Part shown: piece by piece, positions 54,338 through 62,425 of the stretch | Position numbering within the stretch: position 1 is the stretch's first letter | How the letters are laid out: the number at the start of each line of letters is the position of its first letter | Origin: Pseudomonas sediminis | GTDB lineage: Bacteria; Pseudomonadota; Gammaproteobacteria; Pseudomonadales; Pseudomonadaceae | NCBI RefSeq assembly: GCF_039555755.1 | Contig: NZ_CP154631.1 | Location: 434,001-498,000 of the forward strand | Direction: 5' to 3' | DNA: 64,000 nt | Made by a program: the position numbers and the translations under genes | The notes under the pieces: model-generated | What the model saw: the letters and a program-made list of their open reading frames with translations, nothing else | Database searches by the model: none | Told to the model about the DNA's origin: nothing

Positions 54338-56179
54338 TCAGCCCACAATGTTCTGATAACTGGCCAGGGAGCTGAATGCCTGATGATTCAGCTCCCAACG
54401 CTGATCCGTAAGTTTCTCAGCTACGCCACTACCAAACAGATCGGCAAGATTCAGCTCACTTTGCGGGCGACGAATAAAGGGGGCCGTGCCATTAGCGCTA
54501 GCGTTCTGGTCATTCAACACCCAACCGATACGCTGCCAATCCTCAAAGAAGTACTCCTGCAACAACGGCAGAATCTGGTTACGGAAAATCAGCTCCAAGC
54601 GTGCCAGCGAGCTGTCATCTTTCAGCGACATAAAGTAGGCATGCCCCAGGGCATGATCACGATCCAGCAGCACCTCAATGCGCTGATTCATCTTCTCCAG
54701 CAGTTGGCCAATGTTCAGCCCCTGCACCAGCACTTCCTTAAGCAAGTCAGGTCGCGGCGGCATCTCGCGGAACACAAAGCGTCGGCGCAAGGCGATATCC
54801 AAACCAGCCAACGAGCGGTCAGCCGTGTTCATGGTGCCGATCAGATAGACGTTATCAGGAACGCTGAATCGCTCCTTTGAATATGGAAGCGTGACCTCCA
54901 GATGCTCCTTTCGACCAGCCCGCTTTGATTCTTCAATCAAGGTGATCAGCTCACCGAAGATCCGCGAAACATTGCCACGGTTTATTTCATCGATGATCAA
55001 CACATACTTCGGGCGCTCACGTTCTGCCGGCAGCTCAGCAACATACTCCGGCAAGCCGCACTCATCCCGCAGGTATTGCAGAATGCCCTGCACGTAAGAC
55101 GCATTGTGCATGCTGCTCTTGTCGCCGGTGCGATGAAGCCGGCGGATATCGCCGAGCGCCGCACGATAGGGAAATTTCTGTTCCTGAGACTCCTCAGGGA
55201 AAATCCGAAACGTCTCACCGCCCACATACTCGAATGCAAAACGGCGCCCCCTGACGGTTTGCGCAACAATGCGTTCGCCCGTACTTTCCAGGCGATCCTT
55301 CAGGCGTTCAAAAGCCTTCTCAAAGGGGTCGTTTTCAGCACTTGCTCCTCTTTCAGCATCCGCACACAAGCGTTTGAGCACACCCGGCTCCACGCGATAC
55401 TCCAGCTGACCTTCGTCGTCGCAGCCAGCACGCAGGCCCTCAACGAAATCCTCGTAGCTAAAGCTCTGGTGAAAGGTCACAAAACGCACGCGCCCCTCTT
55501 TCGCCAGCTGATCGAAACGTGTTTTTAGCCGCTCGCGCGCGCCCTCATCGTCCCCTTTATTCGCTATCATGAATCCAGGGTCGAGAATGGCCAGAGCATG
55601 ATCAATAGTGGCGTAGGTTTTACCGGTTCCCGGCGGGCCAAAAAGGATCTGGTTAAGGCTGGGCTGCACGGTGCTAGCGCTTGGCGCATCTGCGACGGCG
55701 GCTGCCAACGGCATAGCGGAGTCTGAGCTCAAATAATCGTCCACTGTGCGCGCCTCTCCCTGTAAAGCCCGGCGATCATCGGTATCAAGCGCTTGATCCA
55801 ATTGCTCCAGCCAGCGCTTTACCTCAGCCAGATCCGTGTGTTGCTCGGCCGACAGGCGCTCGGTGAACACATGCCCCCGATACTTCTCGTCAAACTGACC
55901 TTTACGCTGAAAACCGAGGTACGCCGTGTTGTTCTTGGCCACCAGGATCAGCGCATTTCTGCCAGAAGCGGTATCTGGCCGGCGCACACCGATGCCGATA
56001 TAGATACGCGGCTCATCCTCACTTTGATTGCTGTGGTTGAGCACATAAAAGTCGCAGCGCGGGAATCGCTCACGAATGGCAGCGAGCACAGCCAACACCC
56101 AGTAGCGCACCTGCGGGCCATCGGCTTCCGCCAAAACGCGCTGCAGGGCGGCTTCGCTAATCAATCCTTCAATTTGCAT
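54338..56179 (-). CDS. mcrB: McrB-type AAA+ GTPase motor
   Basis: 613 residues. The AAA+ core has Walker A LFGPPGTGKT near 180, Walker B VLIIDEINRGN near 392 and the McrB signature GTMNTADRSLAGLDIALRRR near 446. Both the NxxD element and the double Arg are kept. The first 165 residues form the target-reading domain. They resemble a MrcB_N/DUF3578-like fold (CDFYVLNHSNQSEDEPRIYI then GIGVRRPD) rather than the E. coli McrB N-terminus, so the recognised modification may differ. The start overlaps hsdS by 11 bp, placing mcrBC in the same transcript as the methylase genes. Self-protection therefore requires that the HsdM mark not be a target. Confidence 0.94.
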   Translation of the reverse strand: MQIEGLISEAALQRVLAEADGPQVRYWVLAVLAAIRERFPRCDFYVLNHSNQSEDEPRIYIGIGVRRPDTASGRNALILVAKNNTAYLGFQRKGQFDEKYRGHVFTERLSAEQHTDLAEVKRWLEQLDQALDTDDRRALQGEARTVDDYLSSDSAMPLAAAVADAPSASTVQPSLNQILFGPPGTGKTYATIDHALAILDPGFMIANKGDDEGARERLKTRFDQLAKEGRVRFVTFHQSFSYEDFVEGLRAGCDDEGQLEYRVEPGVLKRLCADAERGASAENDPFEKAFERLKDRLESTGERIVAQTVRGRRFAFEYVGGETFRIFPEESQEQKFPYRAALGDIRRLHRTGDKSSMHNASYVQGILQYLRDECGLPEYVAELPAERERPKYVLIIDEINRGNVSRIFGELITLIEESKRAGRKEHLEVTLPYSKERFSVPDNVYLIGTMNTADRSLAGLDIALRRRFVFREMPPRPDLLKEVLVQGLNIGQLLEKMNQRIEVLLDRDHALGHAYFMSLKDDSSLARLELIFRNQILPLLQEYFFEDWQRIGWVLNDQNASANGTAPFIRRPQSELNLADLFGSGVAEKLTDQRWELNHQAFSSLASYQNIVG

Positions 56180-57461
56180 ACTGAAGCTCCTGGGCAGTGC
56201 TTTCCGAAATCTGCGCCATTGCTTCGGGCAGGCGCAGTTGGCCGGAGATCAGGCGGGGTAAGACGGTGTCGCGGAGTTGGGTGAGGGTTTGGGCTTGGCG
56301 GTTGTTTTCCAGCACGCGCTCATGGATCACTAGAGCTGCGTCCTCGTAAGCGCCCACCAATTCAACCGGCGGTAAGACGTACTTAAGTGAGTGGATGTGA
56401 TTACGGTTTAACGTAGGCACTGCAGAGCCAGCGTTGAACGATCCAAAGTCGAGGAGCTTCAGAAGCTGAAACGCAAAACACGGTGTCGCCCGCTTAAACT
56501 CTTTTACCCACAGAGTTGTATTGAGTGGCCAGTAGTCTTCGAGTGTCAGAAAGACCTTACCAAGTACTCCCGAACGTCCAGTGATCACACCAGGGCCCTT
56601 AGCCATGGCGATGTGATGTGTACCACTAGGACCGCTGGCAGCAATCAAGGGGTATTGCCCTTCGGTACGCTCTGCCGCCGGGAGATCAAAACCACGCTGC
56701 AAAACCAATAAATCTTGGAGCTGCCCAATTTCCCATCCCTTAGGCACCAAGCCCAGTTCGGACTCTTCGAAGCTGTCAGGGAACAGGGCGGCGGTGGGGG
56801 CGTTCATGCCCTCCGGCTGGCAGCCTTCGGCCTTGGCGCGCACAGGGTCGAAATCGACGAACCAAGATTTGAACAGCGCCTGGGCGATGGCTTCCAGAGT
56901 GGCGTTGGTTTCACGTAGCAGGGTGATGCGGTCGTCCAGGGCACCAAGTATTTCTGCAATTTCTAGTTGCACCGAAAGCGGCGGTAATGTGATCGGAACA
57001 GCCGAAAGAATGCCTGTATTAAGGTTGGGCATCGTGCCCCCAACGGCATGTCGGATCAGCCATTCCTTCGTATCGGGCAGGCGTAAGCAGTAAGAAATGA
57101 ATTTGGCATCAGCAATACTCTGATCTCCCAGCCGAACTTTGAGGCAACCTGTTCCACAGAGCCAGCCGGCCTCATGAGCACGCACCAAAGCATTCTTCGT
57201 CACATCACCACGGCGACTGAAAACTATGTCATCCAACTGCAGCTTATGCTGCTGAAGCCTCTCGACATCCTCTTGACCAATTCGCGCAATTCCTTCAACC
57301 GCGATACCACCATCGCCAATATTGGTCGGCATCACGACAGGTACCCCAATCTCCTTGTAGTCCGATGTGTGCAACTGACTACCAAAGGGGCCTGTCTGAA
57401 TCGCTCCACCTTGAGCACTGCATATTGCTCCGAGGCTGGTTGGTTGCCACTCAGAACTCAT
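56169..57461 (-). CDS. hsdS: Type I specificity subunit HsdS
   Basis: 430 residues with the two-half layout. TRD1 (about 1-150) begins [20 protein letters not shown] and ends in [20 protein letters not shown], a conserved helix. TRD2 (about 225-370) begins [17 protein letters not shown] and ends in [20 protein letters not shown]. The two TRDs define a bipartite target that cannot be read from sequence. The start overlaps hsdM by 11 bp and the end overlaps mcrB by 11 bp. Confidence 0.95.
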   Translation of the reverse strand: MSSEWQPTSLGAICSAQGGAIQTGPFGSQLHTSDYKEIGVPVVMPTNIGDGGIAVEGIARIGQEDVERLQQHKLQLDDIVFSRRGDVTKNALVRAHEAGWLCGTGCLKVRLGDQSIADAKFISYCLRLPDTKEWLIRHAVGGTMPNLNTGILSAVPITLPPLSVQLEIAEILGALDDRITLLRETNATLEAIAQALFKSWFVDFDPVRAKAEGCQPEGMNAPTAALFPDSFEESELGLVPKGWEIGQLQDLLVLQRGFDLPAAERTEGQYPLIAASGPSGTHHIAMAKGPGVITGRSGVLGKVFLTLEDYWPLNTTLWVKEFKRATPCFAFQLLKLLDFGSFNAGSAVPTLNRNHIHSLKYVLPPVELVGAYEDAALVIHERVLENNRQAQTLTQLRDTVLPRLISGQLRLPEAMAQISESTAQELQYAN

Positions 57462-59367
57462 ACCCCAGCCCCCCCAGTTTCTGCCGGATCAACTGATCGA
57501 GCTCCGCCCCCTTCTGCATCTGCTCGCCCAACTGCCTCGTCAGCCGTTGCATCTTCTCGGCAAAGGCTTCGTCGTCATCTTCCACCTCTTCGGCACCGAC
57601 ATAGCGGCCCGGTGTCAGCACATGGCCGTGCTCGGCAATTTCCGCCAGTTTGACGCTGCGGCAGAAGCCGGCGATGTCCTGGTACTCGGCAATCTCACCG
57701 CCCATATCCAGCGGCTCGCCGCGCCACTTGGCAACGGTCTGGGCGATGCGTTCGATATCGGCGTCAGTCAGCTCGATCTGCACTCGGCTCACGCTGGTGC
57801 CGAGTTTGCGTGCGTCGATAAACAGCACTTCACCGGGGCGGGCGGTTTTCTGTTTGGCGAGGAACCACAGGCAGGCGGGAATCTGCGTGTTGAAGAACAA
57901 CTGGCCGGGCAGCGCGACCATGACTTCCACTACGTCGGCCTCGACCATGGCTTTGCGGATCTCGCCTTCGCTGTTCTGGCTGGAACTCATCGAGCCGTTG
58001 GCCAGGACGATGCCGGCACGGCCGCTGGGCTTGAGGTGGTAGAGCATATGTTGCAGCCAGGCGTAGTTGGCGTTGCCTTGCGGCGGTGTGCCATACACCC
58101 AGCGCGGGTCGCCTTCCAGGCTGCCGTGCCACCAGTCGCTGATATTGAACGGCGGGTTGGCCAGCACAAAGTCGGCGCGCAGGTCCGAGTGCTGGTTGCG
58201 CACAAAGGTGTCGGCCGGCTCTTTGCCGAGGTTGAAGTCGATGCCGCGAATGGCCAGGTTCATCGCCGCCAGGCGCCAGGTGGTGGGGTTGGCTTCCTGG
58301 CCGTAGATGGACACATCGCCCAGCTTGCCGCCGTGGGCTTCGATAAATTTCTCGGATTGCACAAACATGCCGCCCGAGCCGCAGCACGGGTCGTAGACCT
58401 TGCCGTAGTGCGGGTTAAGCACCGCCACCAGGGTTTTGACGATGCTGGCCGGCGTATAGAACTGCCCGCCGCGCTTGCCTTCGGCGCTGGCGAACTGGCC
58501 GAGGAAGTATTCATACACCTGGCCGAGCAGATCGCGGGCTTTGCCGGTGTCATCACCAAAGCCGATGGTGGAGATCAAATCCACCAGCTCGCCGAGCTTG
58601 CCGTCTGGCAACTGAGCGCGGGCATAGCGTTTGTCGAGGATGTTTTTCAGCCGTGGGTTTTCCGCCTCGATGGCGGTCAGGGCATCGTCGATGCGCTTGC
58701 CGATATCCACCTGTTTGGCGGCGGCGCGGATCGACTCCCAGCGCGCCACTTCCGGCACCCAGAACACGTTGACCTCGCGGTAGTAGTCGCGGTCTTCCAG
58801 CTCGGCGTTAAGCGCCTCCGGATCATCGTCGCCCAGATAGTAGTCGTCGTTTTCATCCAGCAGCTTGTGCGTAAGCTCGGCGCGGCGGCCGGCGAAGCTG
58901 TCGGAGATGTACTTGAGGAAGATCAGCCCGAGCACGATGTGCTTGTACTCGGCGGCGTCCATATTGGCGCGCAGCTTGTCGGCGGTGGCCCAGAGGGTTT
59001 TCTCCATGGCCTCGATACTGGTGGCCTGCTGCTTGGGCGCTTTGGCTTTTTTCACCGCTGCGGCGGCTTGCACCACATAACCAGCAGAGACTTCTTCAGT
59101 GTTCACCGGAGCCATGCGCTCACGCGCCTTGTTCAACACCTGATCGGCCAGGCTGCTGCCCGAGGCTGGCGCGCGCAGGACCGAACCACCGCGGCCACGG
59201 CCTTTGACCAGTACCCCCTGTTCAATCAGGGCATCGCGAGCGGCCCAGAAAGCGTCTTCATTCAACTCTGGCAACTGCCCCTTCAAGCGCTCCAACAGCG
59301 ACTGATTGCCAATGCTCGAACCATCCACCGGCACCAGGGCCAGCAGACCCTGCTCCAACTCATTCAT
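57451..59367 (-). CDS. hsdM: Type I DNA methyltransferase HsdM with extra N-terminal domain
   Basis: 638 residues from ATG 59367 (GGAG nine bases ahead). The adenine N6-methylase core has [14 protein letters not shown] (SAM motif, near 324) and [13 protein letters not shown] (catalytic NPPF, near 402). The N-terminal helical HsdM_N domain ([30 protein letters not shown]) starts near 125. It is preceded by about 90 residues that look like a winged helix ([20 protein letters not shown] then [18 protein letters not shown]), an extension found in only some HsdM proteins. It could autoregulate or read DNA. First gene of the defence operon. Confidence 0.95.
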   Translation of the reverse strand: MNELEQGLLALVPVDGSSIGNQSLLERLKGQLPELNEDAFWAARDALIEQGVLVKGRGRGGSVLRAPASGSSLADQVLNKARERMAPVNTEEVSAGYVVQAAAAVKKAKAPKQQATSIEAMEKTLWATADKLRANMDAAEYKHIVLGLIFLKYISDSFAGRRAELTHKLLDENDDYYLGDDDPEALNAELEDRDYYREVNVFWVPEVARWESIRAAAKQVDIGKRIDDALTAIEAENPRLKNILDKRYARAQLPDGKLGELVDLISTIGFGDDTGKARDLLGQVYEYFLGQFASAEGKRGGQFYTPASIVKTLVAVLNPHYGKVYDPCCGSGGMFVQSEKFIEAHGGKLGDVSIYGQEANPTTWRLAAMNLAIRGIDFNLGKEPADTFVRNQHSDLRADFVLANPPFNISDWWHGSLEGDPRWVYGTPPQGNANYAWLQHMLYHLKPSGRAGIVLANGSMSSSQNSEGEIRKAMVEADVVEVMVALPGQLFFNTQIPACLWFLAKQKTARPGEVLFIDARKLGTSVSRVQIELTDADIERIAQTVAKWRGEPLDMGGEIAEYQDIAGFCRSVKLAEIAEHGHVLTPGRYVGAEEVEDDDEAFAEKMQRLTRQLGEQMQKGAELDQLIRQKLGGLGYEF

Positions 59368-59610
59368 GCACAACACTCCACGGTAGCCCGCCACTGAGGC
59401 GAGCCAGCCCAATTCAAACCTGGGTGACAATCAAGACGGGAATCAGAGGGGGCGCAGCGGCATGCGACGATTGCCGCAGCGCTTTAGGAAGGCCATCCCT
59501 GGATGCCGCGAACTGCCATATTTGCGATGACCGTCACCTTATCCATTGATAATGAAGGGGTAAAGCTGCGCCACGCAATTTTCAGCCCCGCGATGCAGCA
59601 AAGCCTCTGC

Positions 59611-60252
59611 TCAGCCCAACGTATTCAGCCACGGCTCGACGATAATCTTGCGCTCGGCAACACCCAAGGTGGCCACACCCTTATGCACCAGCGCTTTTTT
59701 GTCCCCAGTGTGCGGGTTGGTGACATAGGTATTGATGCTAGGCAACACCTGCGGATTGGCGCTCCAGTTCAGGTTGAAAGCGGCCAGTTTGGGGAACCAG
59801 TACTGGTTCGCGTAGGGCAGGTTGTCGTGAATCCACCAGGCCAGCGCCGTCCAGTCGCCGGTCTGGTCGTACCAGGGCAACAAGGCCGGCACTACGATGC
59901 AGGCAGTTGCCCCGAGGTGGCCTTCTGCATCCGGGTAGTCCCAGATATGCTCGGCGTAGTTGCTTTCGTTCTTCGCGCAGTTGTTGCCATCTTCCGCTCC
60001 CTTGGCATTTACCGCCGGCGAGCGATACGCCGAGCGAATGGCGATACGGCCGAAGCGGTCTTGCAGGGGCTCCAGCAACTGTTCGCAGAGCTGGCGGCCG
60101 GCCTCGATAGCGCGGTCGGGGAAGTCGGGGATATTCGGGATACCGGCGATCTGGCTGATTTCCGAGTAGAGGAAATCACGCATGAAGAAGCTCTCGGAGA
60201 GCCTGACCCGACCCAAATCTTCCAGGGCCTGCACCGATACTGGTTTATTCAT
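59611..60252 (-). CDS. Peptidase M15-like protein of the defence locus, metal site degenerate
   Basis: 213 residues, without a signal peptide. The segment RIAIRSAYRSPAVNAKG followed by EGHLGATACIVVP resembles the M15/VanY-type fold (R-S-x-Y-R-S-P-x-V-N ... H-x-x-G-x-A-x-D). The metal-binding Asp is Cys here, and the insert between the motifs is long. It is therefore probably not an active peptidase of the usual kind. ATG 60252 was preferred (AAGGAG, then CAGG before it). It lies 243 bp upstream of hsdM on the same strand and downstream of the small membrane protein. Whether it joins the defence operon is unknown. Confidence 0.6.
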   Translation of the reverse strand: MNKPVSVQALEDLGRVRLSESFFMRDFLYSEISQIAGIPNIPDFPDRAIEAGRQLCEQLLEPLQDRFGRIAIRSAYRSPAVNAKGAEDGNNCAKNESNYAEHIWDYPDAEGHLGATACIVVPALLPWYDQTGDWTALAWWIHDNLPYANQYWFPKLAAFNLNWSANPQVLPSINTYVTNPHTGDKKALVHKGVATLGVAERKIIVEPWLNTLG

Positions 60253-60327
60253 CCTGATGTACTCCTTGTGACTAGTCATTCACAGCCAGAGGTTGTACCC
60301 AAACCTTGTTGATTTGTCTGCGGGTAA

Positions 60328-60615
60328 TTAGCCGTTGTGATGTATCTGCCTCGCCTGCTCTTGGGCAAACTCAAGCTGGCGCTGTAATTGCTCGACATGT
60401 GCTTTTTCCGCCCGCAGGCCAGCAGTCAGCTCGCGTATTTCATCCTCTTGCTGATAAACCCGCATCAGCGACTGCTTCAACTGGGCCTGTAAGTTTTGCA
60501 AGCTGGCGAGCGCTTCACGCCGCTTAAGGAGCTGCCAATACAGGGCAATACCAGCTCCTTGCACAAGCAGCATGCAAATGCCCATAACGAGCCACGACAT
60601 CCCAAGTCCAAACAC
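60328..60615 (-). CDS. Small membrane-anchored coiled-coil protein
   Basis: 95 residues. One membrane helix (SWLVMGICMLLVQGAGIALYW) is followed by about 60 residues of heptad-like helix (LQAQLKQSLMRVYQQEDEIREL). The start is GTG 60615 with AAGGGAGAG ahead; ATG 60600 is possible. It starts 131 bp from the WYL regulator on the opposite strand, so the palindrome at 60706 could control both. Function not recognised. Confidence 0.6.
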   Translation of the reverse strand: MFGLGMSWLVMGICMLLVQGAGIALYWQLLKRREALASLQNLQAQLKQSLMRVYQQEDEIRELTAGLRAEKAHVEQLQRQLEFAQEQARQIHHNG

Positions 60616-60705
60616 GCTTTGCTCTCCCTTTACCAGCCCGCCCTGTTGCAGCGGGCTTGAACGACAGCATCAAGGTATGTAGCTTTAAGCGACACATCCA
60701 GAGTG

Positions 60706-60723
60706 TTTACCTGTACAGGTAAA
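60706..60723. promoter_or_regulatory. 18-bp perfect palindrome, likely WYL-repressor operator
   Basis: TTTACCTGTACAGGTAAA is its own reverse complement. It ends 23 bp before the ATG of the WYL regulator, just ahead of its ribosome site, and lies in the divergent gap with the small membrane-protein gene. BrxR/CapW-type repressors bind such inverted repeats next to their own genes. Binding here is inference. Confidence 0.75.
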
Positions 60724-60746
60724 GTTTTCGAGCAGATGGAGAGGCT

Positions 60747-61622
60747 ATGAAGCGTAAGCAGGAAATCACGTCGGTTCGCTGGGATCTGGCACTGCGCTAC
60801 CGTTTGATCGAGACGGTGGCCTGGTGGGAGGGGCGTCTGACTACAGGTCATCTGATGCAGAGCTTCGGCATCAGCCGGCAACAGGCGTCGAAGGACATCA
60901 ACTCGTACATTTCCGAGTACGCGCCGCAGAACCTGGAATATGACAAGCATTTGAAGGGGTATGTACCGAGCAGCCACTTCAAGCCACTGTTTATTGATGA
61001 CAGTGCCAGCGCCTACCTACACCTGCTCAACCAAAATCATGACCGCGCCCCTCACATCGAAGGGCTGGCATTGGCCTATGCGCATACCGAAGTGCTACAG
61101 GTGCCGGATCGCACCGTGCGCCCGGAATTGTTACGCCCCCTTCTTCGCGCCTGCCGCAACGGCCTACGCCTGGAATGTGAGTATGTTTCGTTCACCACGC
61201 CTGACGCTGAAACGCGTCTGATCGCCCCGCACACGCTGATCTACACCGGCATGCGCTGGCATGTGCGCGCCTATTGCGAGAAGAACAGGGATTACCGCGA
61301 CTTTGTGTTAAGCCGCTTTCGTGGTGTGCCGGAGTTGATGGACGACAAAACCGAAAATACCCGCGAGCAAGACCCGGGTTGGACTACCCAGGTGCAGGTC
61401 ATCATTGAACCCGACTCCCGCCTGAAGCCCGAGCAGCAAGCCATCATCGAAACCGACTACGGTATGCAGGATGGCCGACTGGTGATCGAAACACGCGGCG
61501 CATTGGTGCAGTACGTATTGCAGCGCTATCAGATCGATCCGACCAAGGTGCATGCCAAAGCGACGGCGCAGCAAATTGTGGTGGTGAATCTGGATGAGTT
61601 GCAGGGGTGGCTCTACCACTAG
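60747..61622 (+). CDS. WYL-domain transcriptional regulator, BrxR/CapW type
   Basis: 291 residues. The N-terminal winged helix (TTGHLMQSFGISRQQASKDI) is followed by a WYL domain at about 120-205 (LRLECEYVSF, IAPHTLIYTGMRWHVRAYCE then KNRDYRDFVLSR) and a C-terminal WCX-type dimerisation part. This three-part layout is that of BrxR and CapW, which repress defence operons until a signal, probably a nucleic acid or nucleotide, binds the WYL domain. ATGGAGAGG precedes the ATG. It stands at the upstream border of the restriction/McrBC cluster next to a palindromic operator. A weak hairpin (CAGAGCCC 61624, GGGCTCTG 61644) follows the stop. Confidence 0.92.
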   Translation: MKRKQEITSVRWDLALRYRLIETVAWWEGRLTTGHLMQSFGISRQQASKDINSYISEYAPQNLEYDKHLKGYVPSSHFKPLFIDDSASAYLHLLNQNHDRAPHIEGLALAYAHTEVLQVPDRTVRPELLRPLLRACRNGLRLECEYVSFTTPDAETRLIAPHTLIYTGMRWHVRAYCEKNRDYRDFVLSRFRGVPELMDDKTENTREQDPGWTTQVQVIIEPDSRLKPEQQAIIETDYGMQDGRLVIETRGALVQYVLQRYQIDPTKVHAKATAQQIVVVNLDELQGWLYH

Positions 61623-61731
61623 CCAGAGCCCTCTTCCACTAACGGGCTCTGCCGAAAAGAAAATAAGCCCGCGTCACATTTCGTCGCGGGCGGAGTCCAG
61701 CATGGCTGCTCACTCTCAAGGGAGCAGCACC

Positions 61732-62124
61732 ATGGATAGCCTGATCAAGGAAAACCTCGAATCACTCCTGCAGGAAACCTCGAATACCAAGCGCTTAGGT
61801 CGTCGAATTATCAGCCTGGCTGGCTTTCTCAGCCATTCCGAACCGCCTGAACATTTGCAGGAGCAGTTGAACAATCTGTCGCGCTTGTTGATTCAGCAGG
61901 ATGCATTCGACGCCTTGCTTGAACCCGTCACGTTAATGTCCAGGGCGGGGCAAACGCATACCTTGGACGCTCATGCCATGCGCGCGATGTTGGCGAGCCT
62001 TGAGGAGGCCCGCAAACAGATCGCAACACCGGAAGACATCAACTATGCCCAGCTGATCAGCTGGCTGGTAAGCCTGGCCGTTGCGCGCAAAATCATTCGC
62101 GTGAAGGCGACAGATAAAGGTTGA
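61732..62124 (+). CDS. Small helical protein, unknown
   Basis: 130 residues from ATG 61732, with AGGGAG seven bases before it. It is all-helical and charged (KENLESLLQETSNTKRLGRR, EEARKQIATPEDINYAQLIS). No family is recognised. It may be co-transcribed with the WYL gene or with the AAA ATPase gene 300 bp downstream. Confidence 0.55.
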   Translation: MDSLIKENLESLLQETSNTKRLGRRIISLAGFLSHSEPPEHLQEQLNNLSRLLIQQDAFDALLEPVTLMSRAGQTHTLDAHAMRAMLASLEEARKQIATPEDINYAQLISWLVSLAVARKIIRVKATDKG

Positions 62125-62150
62125 ACTCGGCAGCTCTAACCCTAAAGCTT

Positions 62151-62313
62151 TCAAACAATCAGTTGCGGCAATGTCTTACCAGCCAGGCCGGCAATCCCCC
62201 AGTCCCCCTCCTCAAGGCTGAGTTGAGGGTTGATATGCATCACCCTCGCTCCAAACGCTGTGGGCAATAGCCGATAGCTCAGCGGCCGGATAGACAACGC
62301 CCGAGGTGACCAA
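62151..62313 (-). pseudogene. Remnant of a Sir2-family NAD-dependent deacylase gene
   Basis: On the minus strand one frame gives LVTSGVVYPAAELSAIAHS. After a one-base shift the next frame gives GARVMHINPQLSLEEGDWGI then AGLAGKTLPQLIV and a stop (TCA at 62151). This is the C-terminal pattern of Sir2 proteins (GTSGVVYPAA ... GA-V-x-x-INP ... G-x-A-G-x-x-LP-L). The NAD-binding front half is absent. It is clearly dead, and is all I see in the gap between 62125 and 62425. Confidence 0.65.
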
Positions 62314-62425
62314 ATTCCCCTGACGCAGACCTCTTCGAGTCAGACGATTTAACCCGTCACGGCTCGCGACACATTACGTCGCAAGGTGTTGCAAGAATGC
62401 CTCCATGGTCAAAGGAGAACTCGCC

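Noticed and set aside
57547..59397. 616-codon plus-strand frame opposite hsdM
   Set aside because: hsdM has all methylase motifs on the other strand. The plus frame is a GC-driven shadow with low-complexity content.
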